Positions 8,888 to 18,551 of a stretch of 64,000 nucleotides of DNA are shown here, piece by piece. The stretch comes from Mediterranea massiliensis. Its GTDB lineage: Bacteria > Bacteroidota > Bacteroidia > Bacteroidales > Bacteroidaceae. Numbering within the stretch: position 1 is the first letter of the stretch; each line of letters opens with the position of its first letter. A program made the position numbers and the translations under genes. Below the pieces are notes generated by a model. The model had not been told where the DNA came from. It saw nothing but the letters and a program-made list of their open reading frames with translations, and did no database searches. The stretch lies in assembly GCA_015060695.1 (NCBI GenBank), contig SUYA01000002.1:124001-188000 (forward strand). Direction: 5' to 3'.

Positions 8888-10000
8888 ATGGCTGAAAACA
8901 ATACATTATTAGAAAAATTAGAAGGGCTTGTTGCCCGCTTTGAAGAAGTATCGACACTGATAACAGACCCAGCAGTCATTGCCGACCAAAAGCGTTATGT
9001 AAAGTTGACAAAAGAATACAAAGAATTGAGCGACCTAATGAACGCTCGCAAAGAATACATGCAAGTATTGGGGGGCATTGACGAAGCTAAAAACATCATA
9101 GCCAACGAAAGCGATGCAGAAATGCGTGAAATGGCACGCGAAGAATTGGATATATGTCAGAATCGTCTTCCACAATTGGAAGAGGAAATAAAACTTCTAC
9201 TCGTTCCAGCCGATCCTCAAGATGACCGCAATGCAATCCTTGAAATCCGTGGAGGTACAGGTGGCGACGAAGCCGCCATCTTTGCCGGTGACCTCTTCCG
9301 CATGTACACCAAATATTGCGAACAAAAAGGTTGGCGTTTAGAAGTTTCAAGTGCTAACGAAGGTGCTGCGGGTGGCTTTAAGGAAATTATCTGCTCGGTA
9401 ACTGGTGAAAAAGTATATGGCACATTGAAATACGAGTCGGGAGTACACCGAGTGCAACGAGTACCTGCCACCGAAACCCAAGGCCGTGTACATACTTCGG
9501 CTGCATCAGTAGCTGTACTTCCTGAAGCTGAAGAATTTGATGTTGTTATCAACGAAGGCGAAATAAAATGGGACACATTCCGAAGTGGAGGCGCTGGTGG
9601 ACAGAACGTAAACAAGGTGGAATCAGGTGTTCGTCTCCGTTACAACTGGAAGAATCCAAACACAGGTGTAGTGGAAGAAATCCTTATCGAATGTACCGAA
9701 ACTCGTGACCAACCCAAAAATAAAGAGCGCGCTCTCAGTCGTCTCCGCACTTTTATATATGACAAAGAACATCAAAAATATATTGATGACATAGCCAGCA
9801 AGCGTAAAACTATGGTATCTACAGGTGACCGATCGGCCAAAATTCGCACCTACAACTATCCGCAAGGACGCATTACCGACCATCGCATCAACTATACGAT
9901 ATACAACCTCGGTGCCTTCATGGATGGAGACATTCAAGATTGTATCGACCACTTGATTGTAGCGGAAAATGCAGAACGATTAAAAGAAAGTGAACTTTAA
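8888..10000 (+). CDS. prfA: Peptide chain release factor 1
   Basis: This 370-residue class I release factor reads UAA and UAG stop codons. The catalytic GGQ motif is at residues 237-239 within [15 protein letters not shown], and its Gln is the usual PrmC methylation target. Other signatures are [40 protein letters not shown] and [16 protein letters not shown]. Length and domain order match RF1 rather than RF2, and there is no programmed frameshift signal. It lies 4 bases behind a small membrane-protein gene and 11 bases before pyrF. Confidence 0.97.
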   Translation: MAENNTLLEKLEGLVARFEEVSTLITDPAVIADQKRYVKLTKEYKELSDLMNARKEYMQVLGGIDEAKNIIANESDAEMREMAREELDICQNRLPQLEEEIKLLLVPADPQDDRNAILEIRGGTGGDEAAIFAGDLFRMYTKYCEQKGWRLEVSSANEGAAGGFKEIICSVTGEKVYGTLKYESGVHRVQRVPATETQGRVHTSAASVAVLPEAEEFDVVINEGEIKWDTFRSGGAGGQNVNKVESGVRLRYNWKNPNTGVVEEILIECTETRDQPKNKERALSRLRTFIYDKEHQKYIDDIASKRKTMVSTGDRSAKIRTYNYPQGRITDHRINYTIYNLGAFMDGDIQDCIDHLIVAENAERLKESEL

Positions 10001-10011
10001 AAAATAAGATT

Positions 10012-10836
10012 ATGAACAAGCAAGAACTTTTTGAAAACATTAAGAAGAAACAGTCCTTCCTTTGTGTGGGTTTGGACACAGACATAAAAAAAATCCCAGA
10101 ACACTTATTGAAAGAAGAAGACCCTATCTTTACCTTCAACAAAGCTATCATTGATGCTACCGCCCCTTATTGTATTGCTTACAAACCAAACTTGGCTTTT
10201 TATGAAAGCATGGGCGTGAAAGGTTGGATTGCTTTCGAAAAGACTGTGGAATACATCAATGCAAACTATCCCGACCAATTTATCATTGCCGATGCTAAAC
10301 GTGGTGATATCGGAAATACATCAGCCATGTATGCCCGTACTTTCTTCGAAGAAATGAATATCGACTCAGTAACTGTAGCTCCTTACATGGGCGAAGATAG
10401 CGTAACTCCTTTTCTAACTTACGAAGGTAAGTGGGTTATTCTGTTGGCCCTGACTAGCAATAAAGGTTCGCATGATTTCCAACTGACTGCTGATTTAGAA
10501 GGCGAACGCCTTTTCGAAAAAGTTCTTCGCAAAAGTCAACAATGGGCCAATGACGAAAATATGATGTATGTAGTGGGTGCTACCCAAGGGCGAGCATTTG
10601 AAGACATTCGTAAGATTGTGCCCAACCACTTTCTTTTGGTACCAGGTGTAGGTGCACAAGGTGGTTCTTTAGAAGAAGTATGCAAGTATGGCATGAACAG
10701 CACTTGCGGCCTTATTGTAAACTCCAGTCGTGCCATCATCTATGCTGACAAGACAGAGAATTTTGCCATTGTGGCTGGTCAGGAAGCTCAAAAGGTTCAA
10801 TCCCAAATGGCCGAACAATTAAAATCTATCCTTTAA
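10012..10836 (+). CDS. pyrF: Orotidine 5'-phosphate decarboxylase
   Basis: This 274-residue enzyme decarboxylates OMP to UMP, the last step of de novo pyrimidine synthesis. The catalytic [11 protein letters not shown] motif (Lys plus Asp pair) lies around residues 94-104. [13 protein letters not shown] is at residues 18-30, and [14 protein letters not shown] is the phosphate-binding C-terminal loop. The length is that of the type 2 (long) PyrF group rather than the roughly 230-residue E. coli type. It is the last gene of the unit, followed by the trp leader region. Confidence 0.96.
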   Translation: MNKQELFENIKKKQSFLCVGLDTDIKKIPEHLLKEEDPIFTFNKAIIDATAPYCIAYKPNLAFYESMGVKGWIAFEKTVEYINANYPDQFIIADAKRGDIGNTSAMYARTFFEEMNIDSVTVAPYMGEDSVTPFLTYEGKWVILLALTSNKGSHDFQLTADLEGERLFEKVLRKSQQWANDENMMYVVGATQGRAFEDIRKIVPNHFLLVPGVGAQGGSLEEVCKYGMNSTCGLIVNSSRAIIYADKTENFAIVAGQEAQKVQSQMAEQLKSIL

Positions 10837-10853
10837 CAAAATAACAGATAATA

Positions 10854-10885
10854 TTTGTATTTTCAACAAACATTCCTTATGTTTG
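10854..10885 (+). promoter_or_regulatory. Promoter of the trpB leader (-33 TTTG, -7 TATGTTTG)
   Basis: TTTG at 10854-10857 and TATGTTTG at 10878-10885 are separated by 20 bases, a good match to the Bacteroidetes -33/-7 promoter. The start would be near 10893, about 12 bases before the leader peptide ATG at 10905. Confidence 0.7.
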
Positions 10886-10904
10886 CAACGTTAAAGAAGC
10901 CGAT

Positions 10905-10967
10905 ATGAGAAAAATGATAGTAAATAGAAGTTGGTGGTGGTACTCTTTACACTCCGTAAGGTCGTAA
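10905..10967 (+). CDS. trp leader peptide (20 residues, three consecutive Trp codons)
   Basis: ATG at 10905 opens a 20-codon frame ending in TAA at 10965-10967. Codons 10-12 (10932-10940) are TGG TGG TGG, the only Trp codons, placed mid-peptide. An AAGAAG stretch lies 7 bases before the ATG as a plausible ribosome-binding region, and a good promoter lies upstream. It is followed by an intrinsic terminator (11007-11039) and then trpB. This is the classic layout of a tryptophan attenuation leader: starved ribosomes stall at the Trp run and alter downstream RNA folding. The peptide itself probably has no other role. Confidence 0.85.
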   Translation: MRKMIVNRSWWWYSLHSVRS

Positions 10968-11039
10968 GGAGCCAGCTGTCATATCTGCTATCTAATTAGA
11001 ATATGAAAGGTCTGTCGTACTTGCGGCAGACCTTTTTTT
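10929..11039 (+). promoter_or_regulatory. Tryptophan transcription attenuator upstream of trpB
   Basis: Pairings found by hand. Region 1 (10929-10935, AGTTGGT, overlapping the Trp codons) can pair with region 2 (10971-10977, GCCAGCT) with two G-U wobbles. Region 2 extended (10976-10984, CTGTCATAT) can pair with region 3 (11001-11009, ATATGAAAG) at 8 of 9 positions. Region 3 overlaps the 5' arm of the terminator stem. Stalling at the Trp codons would mask region 1, free region 2 to pair with region 3, and prevent termination. The folding is inference and was not computed. Confidence 0.7.
11007..11039 (+). terminator. Attenuator terminator hairpin before trpB
   Basis: AAGGTCTGTCG (11007-11017) pairs with CGGCAGACCTT (11024-11034) over 11 bp with one wobble. 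The loop is TACTTG, followed by five T (11035-11039). It sits between the Trp-rich leader peptide and trpB rather than after a gene. Confidence 0.88.
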
Positions 11040-11107
11040 ATTTAAACAATTGAAATTATCATAACTCTTTTCCGGAAAAAGATTGTAAACATTAAAAAGT
11101 AATTTGT

Positions 11108-12457
11108 ATGAAACAGAAAAGATTTATCCTCTCAGAAGAGGAAATACCACGCTTCTGGTATAACATCATGGCAGACATGCCCCAAAAGCCTATGCCAATG
11201 CTGAACCCAACAACCAAAGAAGTATTAAAAGCCGAAGATCTATACCCTCTTTTTGCCAAAGAATTGTGTCGGCAAGAGTTTAATTTTTCTGACCATTGGA
11301 TTGAAATTCCTGAGGAGGTAAGAGATTTATATAAATTCTATAGAAGTACTCCATTGGTTAGAGCTTATGGCCTGGAGAAAGCCATTGACACTCCGGCCCA
11401 TATTTATTTTAAGAATGAGAGCGTTAGCCCGATGGGTTCGCACAAATTAAATTCTGCCATTCCGCAAGCCTATTATTGCAAACAAGAAGGAATAACTCAT
11501 GTTACTACTGAAACCGGTGCTGGACAATGGGGTGCTTCTTTAGCTTATGCGGCTCGTTTATTCGGTTTGGAAGCCGCTATTTATCAAGTAAAGATAAGCT
11601 ACGAACAAAAACCTTATCGCAGAAGCATTATGCAAACATTCGGTGCGCAGGTTACCCCATCGCCTTCTATGTCCACGAAAGCTGGAAAGAAAATTCTGAC
11701 AGAGTATCCTAATCATCAAGGTTCTTTGGGTACAGCCATATCAGAAGCGGTGGAATTAGCTCAAACAACACCAAATTGTAAATACACATTAGGTTCAGTA
11801 ATGAATCATGTATCTTTACATCAAACTATCATAGGACAAGAAGCAGAAAAACAGATGGAAATGGCTGGTGAATACCCAGATATAGTCATAGCATGTTTTG
11901 GTGGAGGTTCTAATTTTGGAGGCATTGCATTTCCTTTTATGAGACACACTATTACAGAAGGTAAAAAGACAAGATTCATTGCAGCAGAACCAGCCTCATG
12001 TCCCAAACTTACTCGTGGGAAATTCAGCTATGATTTTGGCGATGAAGCAGGATATACTCCATTGCTTCCAATGTTTACTTTGGGCCACAATTTTGCACCG
12101 GCCAACATTCATGCTGGAGGCCTACGTTATCATGGTGCTGGTATGATTGTATCACAATTATTAAAAGATGGATTTATGGAAGCTGTTGATATACAGCAAA
12201 TAGAATCCTTCAAAGCCGGTTGCTTATTTGCACAAGCCGAAGGCATCATTCCTGCTCCAGAATCGTGTCATGCTATCGCGGCTACAATAGAAGAGGCTGT
12301 GCGATGCAAAAAAAAGAATGAAGAAAAAGTTATATTATTCAACCTCAGTGGGCATGGCTTGATAGATATGACATCATATGACAAATTCTTGGCCGGAGAT
12401 TTGCGCGATTATACTTTGAGTGATGAAGAGATAGCCAAAAATCTTAGCTTACAATAG
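11108..12457 (+). CDS. trpB: Tryptophan synthase beta chain-like protein, TrpB2 type
   Basis: This 449-residue PLP enzyme condenses indole with serine to give tryptophan. The PLP Schiff-base Lys is K113 in SPMGSHKLNSA, ETGAGQWGAS follows, and the PLP phosphate loop GGGSN is at residues 265-269. Length and the extended N-terminus (RFILSEEEIPRFWYNIMADM) mark it as TrpB2 rather than the shorter TrpB1 that pairs with TrpA. No trpA or other trp gene is adjacent, so it probably salvages free indole or works alone. The Trp-run leader and terminator upstream indicate tryptophan-responsive attenuation. Confidence 0.93.
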   Translation: MKQKRFILSEEEIPRFWYNIMADMPQKPMPMLNPTTKEVLKAEDLYPLFAKELCRQEFNFSDHWIEIPEEVRDLYKFYRSTPLVRAYGLEKAIDTPAHIYFKNESVSPMGSHKLNSAIPQAYYCKQEGITHVTTETGAGQWGASLAYAARLFGLEAAIYQVKISYEQKPYRRSIMQTFGAQVTPSPSMSTKAGKKILTEYPNHQGSLGTAISEAVELAQTTPNCKYTLGSVMNHVSLHQTIIGQEAEKQMEMAGEYPDIVIACFGGGSNFGGIAFPFMRHTITEGKKTRFIAAEPASCPKLTRGKFSYDFGDEAGYTPLLPMFTLGHNFAPANIHAGGLRYHGAGMIVSQLLKDGFMEAVDIQQIESFKAGCLFAQAEGIIPAPESCHAIAATIEEAVRCKKKNEEKVILFNLSGHGLIDMTSYDKFLAGDLRDYTLSDEEIAKNLSLQ

Positions 12458-12486
12458 AGAAGAAAGTGGAAAAGGAGAAGTTCTTT

Positions 12487-12517
12487 TTTGAGTTTCCACG
12501 AAGTTACCGTATCTTTG
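12487..12517 (+). promoter_or_regulatory. Promoter for the HD-domain gene (-33 TTTG, -7 TATCTTTG)
   Basis: TTTG at 12487-12490 and TATCTTTG at 12510-12517 are spaced 19 bases apart, a close match to the Bacteroidetes promoter. The start codon is at 12540. Confidence 0.65.
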
Positions 12518-12539
12518 TGCCAATCAGAATAAAAAAGAA

Positions 12540-13769
12540 ATGCCTAATTCCCGCAAAATCATCAATGATCCGGTATTCGGATTCATCAACATACCCAAGG
12601 GGTTGTTGTACGACATAGTACGGCATCCCCTTTTACAACGCCTTACTCGCATCAAGCAGCTAGGGCTTTCATCGGTAGTATATCCTGGTGCACAACACAC
12701 CCGTTTCCAACACTCATTAGGAGCTTTTTACCTAATGAACGAAGCCATTACCCACCTCACCGCTAAAGGGAACTTCATCTTCGATAGTGAATCAGAAGCA
12801 GTTAAAGCAGCCATTCTGATGCATGACATCGGACATGGGCCATTTTCTCATGTTTTAGAAAATACCATAGTACAAGGCATTAGTCACGAAGAAATATCGT
12901 TGATGTTGATGGAACGTATCAACCAAGAAATGGACGGTCAACTAACTTTGGCTATCCAGATATTTAAAGATGAATACCCTAAGCGTTTCCTACATCAATT
13001 GGTAAGTGGTCAACTTGACATGGATCGTTTAGACTATCTTCGACGTGATAGTTTCTACTCCGGTGTAACTGAAGGTAATATCGGCTCGGCACGTATCATC
13101 AAAATGCTAGATGTTCGCGATGACCATTTAGTAGTTGAATCGAAAGGTATCTATTCTATTGAAAACTTTTTAATGGCGCGCCGATTAATGTATTGGCAGG
13201 TCTATTTACACAAGACATCGGTAGCATACGAACAGATGCTTATCAATGCTCTATTACGCGCCAAAGAACTTGCCGAACATGGAATTGAAGTTTTTACATC
13301 GCCAGCTTTACAATTCTTTCTTTACAATAGCATCACTCATGATACCTTCCATAAAAATCCGGAATGCTTAGAAAATTTTATTTCCTTAGACGATAATGAT
13401 ATTTGGACTTCACTCAAGGTTTGGTGTAAGCATAGCGACAAAGTGCTTGCAACACTGAGTGAAGGATTGATAAACCGTAGAATTTTCAAAGTTGAAATAT
13501 CTTCAGAAGAGATTGAACACGAACGTGTTGAGAGACTTCAAAAACAGATATGCAAACAACTAGGAATCAATTTAAACGAAGTACACTATTTTATCAGTAC
13601 CCCAGATATTGAGAAAAATATGTATGATCCAGCCGATGACAGCATAGACATATTATATAGTAACGGAAGTATTAAAAATATTGCTGATGCATCTGATATG
13701 TTAAACATCTCTTTACTATCAAAAAAAGTAAAAAAACACTACCTTTGTTACTTTCGACCAAATGGGTAG
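12540..13769 (+). CDS. HD-domain phosphohydrolase (SAMHD1/dGTPase-like)
   Basis: This 409-residue cytoplasmic protein has the HD metal-binding set: His in HTRFQHSLGAFYLM (about residues 58-71), the HD pair in ILMHDIGHGPFSH (about 95-107) and a downstream Asp in GQLDMDRLDYLRRDSF. This combination is typical of the dNTP triphosphohydrolase/SAMHD1-like HD group. The expected activity is metal-dependent phosphohydrolysis, possibly of dNTPs, but the substrate cannot be read from sequence. It has its own promoter, and lpxD follows 86 bases later. Confidence 0.87.
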   Translation: MPNSRKIINDPVFGFINIPKGLLYDIVRHPLLQRLTRIKQLGLSSVVYPGAQHTRFQHSLGAFYLMNEAITHLTAKGNFIFDSESEAVKAAILMHDIGHGPFSHVLENTIVQGISHEEISLMLMERINQEMDGQLTLAIQIFKDEYPKRFLHQLVSGQLDMDRLDYLRRDSFYSGVTEGNIGSARIIKMLDVRDDHLVVESKGIYSIENFLMARRLMYWQVYLHKTSVAYEQMLINALLRAKELAEHGIEVFTSPALQFFLYNSITHDTFHKNPECLENFISLDDNDIWTSLKVWCKHSDKVLATLSEGLINRRIFKVEISSEEIEHERVERLQKQICKQLGINLNEVHYFISTPDIEKNMYDPADDSIDILYSNGSIKNIADASDMLNISLLSKKVKKHYLCYFRPNG

Positions 13770-13855
13770 TTTGAAAATATTCACCTAATTATAAGGAAAT
13801 ATCAAAAAAAAATACGTTCTTTGTAGATTGAAACTAACCAACAAGACACAGAAGT

Positions 13856-14896
13856 ATGGAATTTTCAGCAAAACAAATCGCTGCTTTCGTCCAAGGAGAA
13901 GTAATAGGAGACGAAAATGCAAGCGTTAATACCTTTGCTAAGATTGAAGAAGGTATTCCAGGAGCTATTTCGTTTCTGGCTAATCCCAAATATACCCATT
14001 ATATTTATGATACCCAATCATCCATTGTTTTAGTGAACAAAGACTTTGTGCCCGAACAAGAGGTTAAAGCCACTCTTATCAAGGTAGATAATGCATATGA
14101 AAGTCTTGCCAAGCTAATGACACTTTATGAACAAAGTAACCCTAAGCGTACAGGTATCGATCCCTTAGCTTATGTAGCACCAACTGCAAAAGTTGGAAAA
14201 GATGTGTATTTGGCACCATTTTCTTGTGTTGGAGACAATGCAGAGATAGGCGATGGTACTACATTACACCCTCATGCCACCGTAGGTAGCAATGCCAAAG
14301 TAGGTAACAACTGCATACTATATTCCCATGCCACGATTTATCACGATTGCCGAATAGGAAATAATTGCATTCTGCATGCCGGTAGCGTTATTGGTTCCGA
14401 CGGATTTGGATTTGCTCCCACCCCAGAAGGTTATGAAAAAATCCCACAAATTGGCATTGTAATCCTTGAAGATAACGTAGAGATTGGTGCTAATACTTGT
14501 ATTGACCGTGCCACCATGGGAGCTACAGTCATACACAGTGGCGTCAAATTGGACAATTTAATACAAATAGCCCACAATGACGAAATTGGTTCACACACCG
14601 TCATGGCCGCCCAAGTAGGCATTGCCGGTTCTACCAAAGTAGGAGAATGGTGCATGTTTGGTGGACAAACCGGTATTGCCGGACATATTAAAATAGGTGA
14701 TAAGGTTAGTTTGGGTGCCCAATCGGGAGTACCGAGCAGTCTTAAAGCCGGCAGTCAACTAATTGGCACTCCTCCAATGGAAATGAAACAATTCTTCAAA
14801 TCGGCTGTTGCTTATCGTAGCTTGCCAGATATGCAGACAGAATTGCGCCAACTACGTAAAGAACTGAATGAATTGAAACAACAATTAAAAAAATAA
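13856..14896 (+). CDS. lpxD: UDP-3-O-acylglucosamine N-acyltransferase
   Basis: This 346-residue enzyme adds the N-linked 3-hydroxyacyl chain in lipid A synthesis. It has the N-terminal uridine-binding domain ([14 protein letters not shown]) followed by a left-handed beta-helix of hexapeptide repeats (residues about 100-310). The catalytic His lies in [11 protein letters not shown], with GSDGFGFAP typical of LpxD, and a C-terminal alpha-helical tail [17 protein letters not shown]. It begins a lipid A block with lpxC/fabZ 3 bases downstream and lpxA after that. Confidence 0.96.
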   Translation: MEFSAKQIAAFVQGEVIGDENASVNTFAKIEEGIPGAISFLANPKYTHYIYDTQSSIVLVNKDFVPEQEVKATLIKVDNAYESLAKLMTLYEQSNPKRTGIDPLAYVAPTAKVGKDVYLAPFSCVGDNAEIGDGTTLHPHATVGSNAKVGNNCILYSHATIYHDCRIGNNCILHAGSVIGSDGFGFAPTPEGYEKIPQIGIVILEDNVEIGANTCIDRATMGATVIHSGVKLDNLIQIAHNDEIGSHTVMAAQVGIAGSTKVGEWCMFGGQTGIAGHIKIGDKVSLGAQSGVPSSLKAGSQLIGTPPMEMKQFFKSAVAYRSLPDMQTELRQLRKELNELKQQLKK

Positions 14897-14899
14897 ACT

Positions 14900-16285
14900 A
14901 TGATTAAACAGAAAACACTAAAAGAGAGCTTTTCACTTAGTGGGAAAGGTCTTCATACAGGACTTGACTTAACAGTAACCTTTAATCCAGCACCTGACAA
15001 TCACGGTTATAAAATTCAGCGTGTAGATTTAGAGGGACAGCCCATTATAGACGCCATTGCCGACAACGTGAAAGAGACAACTCGCGGAACCGTATTGGTA
15101 AAGAACAATGTTAAAGTAAGTACCATCGAACACGGCATGGCAGCCCTCTATGCATTAGGCATCGACAACTGTTTGATTCAAGTAAATGGTCCCGAACTCC
15201 CCATTTTAGATGGTAGTGCCCAATACTACGTTGAAGAAATAGAACGTGTAGGCATCGTAGAGCAAGAAGCCATAAAAGACTATTATATCATCAAGTCGAA
15301 AATAGAATTTCGCGATGAAGAAACTGGTTCATCCATCATCGTACTTCCTGAAAAGGAATTTAGTCTGAACGTATTGATTTCTTATGATTCTACCATCATT
15401 CCTAACCAATTTGCCACTTTGGAGAATATGTCTAAATTCAAGGAGGAAATTGCAGCAAGCCGTACTTTTGTCTTCGTTCGTGAAATAGAACCTTTATTGC
15501 AAGCCGGACTCATCAAAGGAGGCGACTTAGACAATGCGATTGTCATATACGAACGTCAAATGTCCCAAGAAAACTTTGATAAACTGGCTGACATTATGGG
15601 AGTCCCTCATATGGATGCCAATCAATTAGGGTATATCAACCACAAACCCTTAGTATGGCCTAATGAATGTGCCCGACACAAACTATTGGACGTCATTGGT
15701 GATTTGGCACTGATAGGTAAGCCCATCAAAGGCCGTATTATTGCCACTCGCCCAGGACATACCATCAATAACAAGTTTGCTCGCCAAATGCGAAAAGAAA
15801 TTCGTAAACACGAAGTACAAGCTCCCAGCTATGATTGCAATATAGCACCCATCATGGATGTAAACCGCATTCGCGAATTACTCCCCCATCGCTACCCATT
15901 CCAATTGGTAGATAAAGTAATCGAAATCGGAGCAAACCATATTGTCGGTGTAAAGAACGTAACAGCCAATGAGCCATTCTTCCAAGGTCACTTTCCACAA
16001 GAGCCGGTCATGCCAGGTGTTTTGCAAATAGAAGCTATGGCACAAGTCGGTGGTTTGTTAGTCCTAAATTCTGTGGATGAGCCAGAACGTTACTCAACCT
16101 ATTTTATGAAAATAGACGGTGTAAAATTCCGCCAAAAGGTAGTACCAGGCGATACCCTTATCTTCAAAGTACAAATGCTAGAGCCCATCCGCCGTGGTAT
16201 TTCCACCATGAAAGGCTACGTTTTTGTTGGCGAAAAAGTAGTATGCGAAGCCGAATTCATGGCGCAAATAGTAAAGAACAAATAA
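14900..16285 (+). CDS. lpxC/fabZ: Bifunctional UDP-3-O-acyl-N-acetylglucosamine deacetylase / 3-hydroxyacyl-ACP dehydratase
   Basis: This is a 461-residue natural fusion. Residues 1 to about 305 are LpxC, the zinc deacetylase that commits to lipid A: QKTLKESFSLSGKGLHTG, STIEHGMAALYALG with a zinc His, ILDGSAQYYVEEI, and HKLLDVIGDLALIG with further ligands. Residues about 315-461 are FabZ: LLPHRYPFQLVDKVIE, the catalytic His in FQGHFPQEPVMPGVLQ and the Glu in IEAMAQVGG. The fusion is characteristic of Bacteroidetes and not an assembly artefact. The short gaps to lpxD and lpxA indicate one operon. Confidence 0.97.
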   Translation: MIKQKTLKESFSLSGKGLHTGLDLTVTFNPAPDNHGYKIQRVDLEGQPIIDAIADNVKETTRGTVLVKNNVKVSTIEHGMAALYALGIDNCLIQVNGPELPILDGSAQYYVEEIERVGIVEQEAIKDYYIIKSKIEFRDEETGSSIIVLPEKEFSLNVLISYDSTIIPNQFATLENMSKFKEEIAASRTFVFVREIEPLLQAGLIKGGDLDNAIVIYERQMSQENFDKLADIMGVPHMDANQLGYINHKPLVWPNECARHKLLDVIGDLALIGKPIKGRIIATRPGHTINNKFARQMRKEIRKHEVQAPSYDCNIAPIMDVNRIRELLPHRYPFQLVDKVIEIGANHIVGVKNVTANEPFFQGHFPQEPVMPGVLQIEAMAQVGGLLVLNSVDEPERYSTYFMKIDGVKFRQKVVPGDTLIFKVQMLEPIRRGISTMKGYVFVGEKVVCEAEFMAQIVKNK

Positions 16286-16296
16286 AACTCTAAAAT

Positions 16297-17073
16297 ATGA
16301 TAAGTCCTTTAGCGTACATTCATCCCGAAGCAAAGATCGGTGAAAACGTAGAAATTGCTCCGTTCGTATTTATCGACAAAAACGTAGTAATAGGTGACAA
16401 TAATAAGATTATGTCTAACGTTAGTATCTTGTATGGTTCACGCATCGGCAATGGAAACACAATCTTTCCAGGAGCTGTTATTGGTGCTGTTCCCCAAGAT
16501 TTGAAATTCCGTGGTGAAGAGACTACAGCCGAAGTAGGCGACAACAACCTCATTCGCGAAAATGTAACCATCAACCGAGGCACAGCTGCCAAAGGTAAGA
16601 CCGTTGTTGGTAGCAATAACTTATTAATGGAAGGAGTACATGTTGCCCACGATGCCATCGTAGGAAACGGTTGTATCATTGGAAACTCCACAAAAATGGC
16701 AGGTGAAATCATTATTGACGACAACTCCATCATCAGTGCTTCCGTTTTACTCCACCAATTCTGTCGAATAGGTGGTTATGGCATGGTACAAGGCGGTTGC
16801 CGTTGTAGCAAAGACATACCGCCCTATATCATTGCTGCTCGCGAACCTATTTGCTACGCCGGCATCAACATTGTAGGCCTTCGCCGTCGTGGTTTTTCTA
16901 ACGAAACCATCGAAAACATCCATAATGCTTACCGCATTATTTATCAAAGCGGTTTGAACACTACTAATGCATTGAAGAAAGTAGAAGAAGAGTTAGAAAT
17001 GACACCAGAAATTCAATACATTGTTGACTTTATTCGTGAATCCCCCAGAGGTATAATCCCTACTAATAAATAA
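16297..17073 (+). CDS. lpxA: Acyl-[ACP]-UDP-N-acetylglucosamine O-acyltransferase
   Basis: This 258-residue enzyme carries out the first step of lipid A synthesis. Hexapeptide repeats forming a left-handed beta-helix span residues 1 to about 180. The catalytic His lies in NLLMEGVHVAHDAIVG, and QDLKFRGEETTAEVGDNNLI is characteristic of LpxA. A helical C-terminal domain follows (RRRGFSNETIENIHNAYRII). It is 11 bases behind lpxC/fabZ, completing the lpxD-lpxC/fabZ-lpxA order. Confidence 0.97.
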   Translation: MISPLAYIHPEAKIGENVEIAPFVFIDKNVVIGDNNKIMSNVSILYGSRIGNGNTIFPGAVIGAVPQDLKFRGEETTAEVGDNNLIRENVTINRGTAAKGKTVVGSNNLLMEGVHVAHDAIVGNGCIIGNSTKMAGEIIIDDNSIISASVLLHQFCRIGGYGMVQGGCRCSKDIPPYIIAAREPICYAGINIVGLRRRGFSNETIENIHNAYRIIYQSGLNTTNALKKVEEELEMTPEIQYIVDFIRESPRGIIPTNK

Positions 17074-17079
17074 TTGGAT

Positions 17080-17637
17080 ATGATTTACCGTTTTACCCTT
17101 ATCTCTGACGAAACGGACGACTTCGTAAGAGAAATACAAATAGATCCGGATGCCACATTTTTTGATTTCCATCAGGCCATCCTAAAGTCTGTAAATTATA
17201 CAGACGACCAAATGACTTCGTTCTTTACTTGCGATGAAGATTGGGAAAAAGAAAAAGAAATTACCCTTGAAGAGATGGATGACAATCCGGAAATTGATAG
17301 TTGGGTAATGGACGAAACCCCTATCAGCGATTTGGTTGAAGACGAAAAGCAAAAGTTACTTTATGTTTTCGATTACATGACCGAACGCTGTTTCTTCATT
17401 GAATTGACCGAAATTATCACTGGCAAGAACATGAGTGGAGCAAAATGTACCGCTTCAAGAGGCGAAGCTCCCCAGCAAGTTATCGACTTCGATGAGTTTG
17501 AAGCCAAAACAGGAGGTTCATTCGATTTGGGCGAAGACTTCTATGGCGACCAAGATTTCGATATGGACGAATTTGATAAAGACGGATTCAGCGGCTTCGA
17601 TGAGGGTAGTAGCAATCCTTATGATGATCAATATTAA
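17080..17637 (+). CDS. PRiA4b Orf3-like acidic protein
   Basis: This 185-residue protein has an N-terminal domain (YRFTLISDETDDFVREIQ, FFDFHQAILKSVNY, and an FFTCDEDW loop) resembling the plasmid pRiA4b ORF-3-like family, often mislabelled as an IS1096 passenger TnpR. The C-terminal 50 residues are extremely acidic (FDLGEDFYGDQDFDMDEFD and on), with no visible catalytic motif. The ATG at 17080 is preferred over a TTG at 17074. It sits between lpxA (6 bases away) and miaA (11 bases away). Nothing around it suggests a mobile element, and its function is unknown. Confidence 0.78.
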   Translation: MIYRFTLISDETDDFVREIQIDPDATFFDFHQAILKSVNYTDDQMTSFFTCDEDWEKEKEITLEEMDDNPEIDSWVMDETPISDLVEDEKQKLLYVFDYMTERCFFIELTEIITGKNMSGAKCTASRGEAPQQVIDFDEFEAKTGGSFDLGEDFYGDQDFDMDEFDKDGFSGFDEGSSNPYDDQY

Positions 17638-17648
17638 TATAGCACCCC

Positions 17649-18545
17649 TTGCCTACTCTACTTGTACTGATTGGACCTACGGGTGTAGGAAAGACTGAAC
17701 TAAGTCTGCGCATAGCCGAGCATTACAGCACATGTATTGTATCGGCCGATTCGCGTCAGCTTTATGCCGACCTTAAAATCGGTACGGCAGCTCCTACTCC
17801 TGCCCAACTGAGTAGAGTTCCCCATTATTTGGTAGGCACTTTGAAGTTGACCGATTACTATAGTGCCGCCCAATACGAAACGGAAGCTATGCAACTTTTA
17901 GAGAACCTCTTCAAGCAACACGACATCGTTGTGTTGACGGGAGGTTCTATGATGTATGTTGATGCCATTTGCAAAGGCATTGACGATATTCCCACCGTTG
18001 ATGAAGAGACCCGCCGCTTCGTCATGCAGAAATACGAAGAAGAAGGGTTGGAACAATTAGCCTCTGAACTAAAAATTCTTGATCCCGACTATTACAATAT
18101 TGCCGACATTAAGAATCCCAAACGGGTAATGCACGCATTAGAAATCTGCTACATGACCGGGAAAACCTACACCTCCTTCCGCACCCAACAAACCAAAGTA
18201 CGTCCCTTCCGCATTATCAAGATAGGACTGACCCGTGAACGAGAAGAACTATACAATCGCATCAACCAACGTGTACTGCAAATGATGGAAGAAGGATTGG
18301 AAGAAGAAGCACGTCGGGTACTACCTTACCGACACTTGAACTCCCTAAACACAGTGGGTTATAAAGAGATGTTCAACTACTTCGACGGGATATGGACACG
18401 CGATTTCGCCATCGAAAAGATTCAGCAAAATTCGCGAATCTATTCTCGGAAGCAGATGACTTGGTTCAAACGAGACAAAGAAATCCGTTGGTTTCATCCC
18501 GACCAAGAGCAGGAAATTATCACATACATTCACTCAATCCTTTAA
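17649..18545 (+). CDS. miaA: tRNA dimethylallyltransferase
   Basis: This 298-residue enzyme transfers a dimethylallyl group to A37 of tRNAs that read UNN codons. The P-loop GPTGVGKT is at residues 9-16, [16 protein letters not shown] follows, and [14 protein letters not shown] and [16 protein letters not shown] are further MiaA signatures. The start is a TTG at 17649: an in-frame TAG at 17640-17642 rules out any longer start and no ATG exists before the P-loop, so the unusual start codon is forced. It is 11 bases behind the preceding gene and 6 before the SGNH hydrolase gene. Confidence 0.95.
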   Translation: MPTLLVLIGPTGVGKTELSLRIAEHYSTCIVSADSRQLYADLKIGTAAPTPAQLSRVPHYLVGTLKLTDYYSAAQYETEAMQLLENLFKQHDIVVLTGGSMMYVDAICKGIDDIPTVDEETRRFVMQKYEEEGLEQLASELKILDPDYYNIADIKNPKRVMHALEICYMTGKTYTSFRTQQTKVRPFRIIKIGLTREREELYNRINQRVLQMMEEGLEEEARRVLPYRHLNSLNTVGYKEMFNYFDGIWTRDFAIEKIQQNSRIYSRKQMTWFKRDKEIRWFHPDQEQEIITYIHSIL

Positions 18546-18551
18546 ATCGAC

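Noticed and set aside
14900..16285. lpxC-fabZ as a novel fusion or frameshift
   Set aside because: The bifunctional LpxC/FabZ protein is a known and normal arrangement in Bacteroidetes.
17080..17637. Mobile-element gene (IS1096 passenger annotation of the PRiA4b Orf3 family)
   Set aside because: There are no transposase, terminal repeats or target duplications. The gene is embedded in a tight lpx-miaA operon, so the mobile-element label is misleading.
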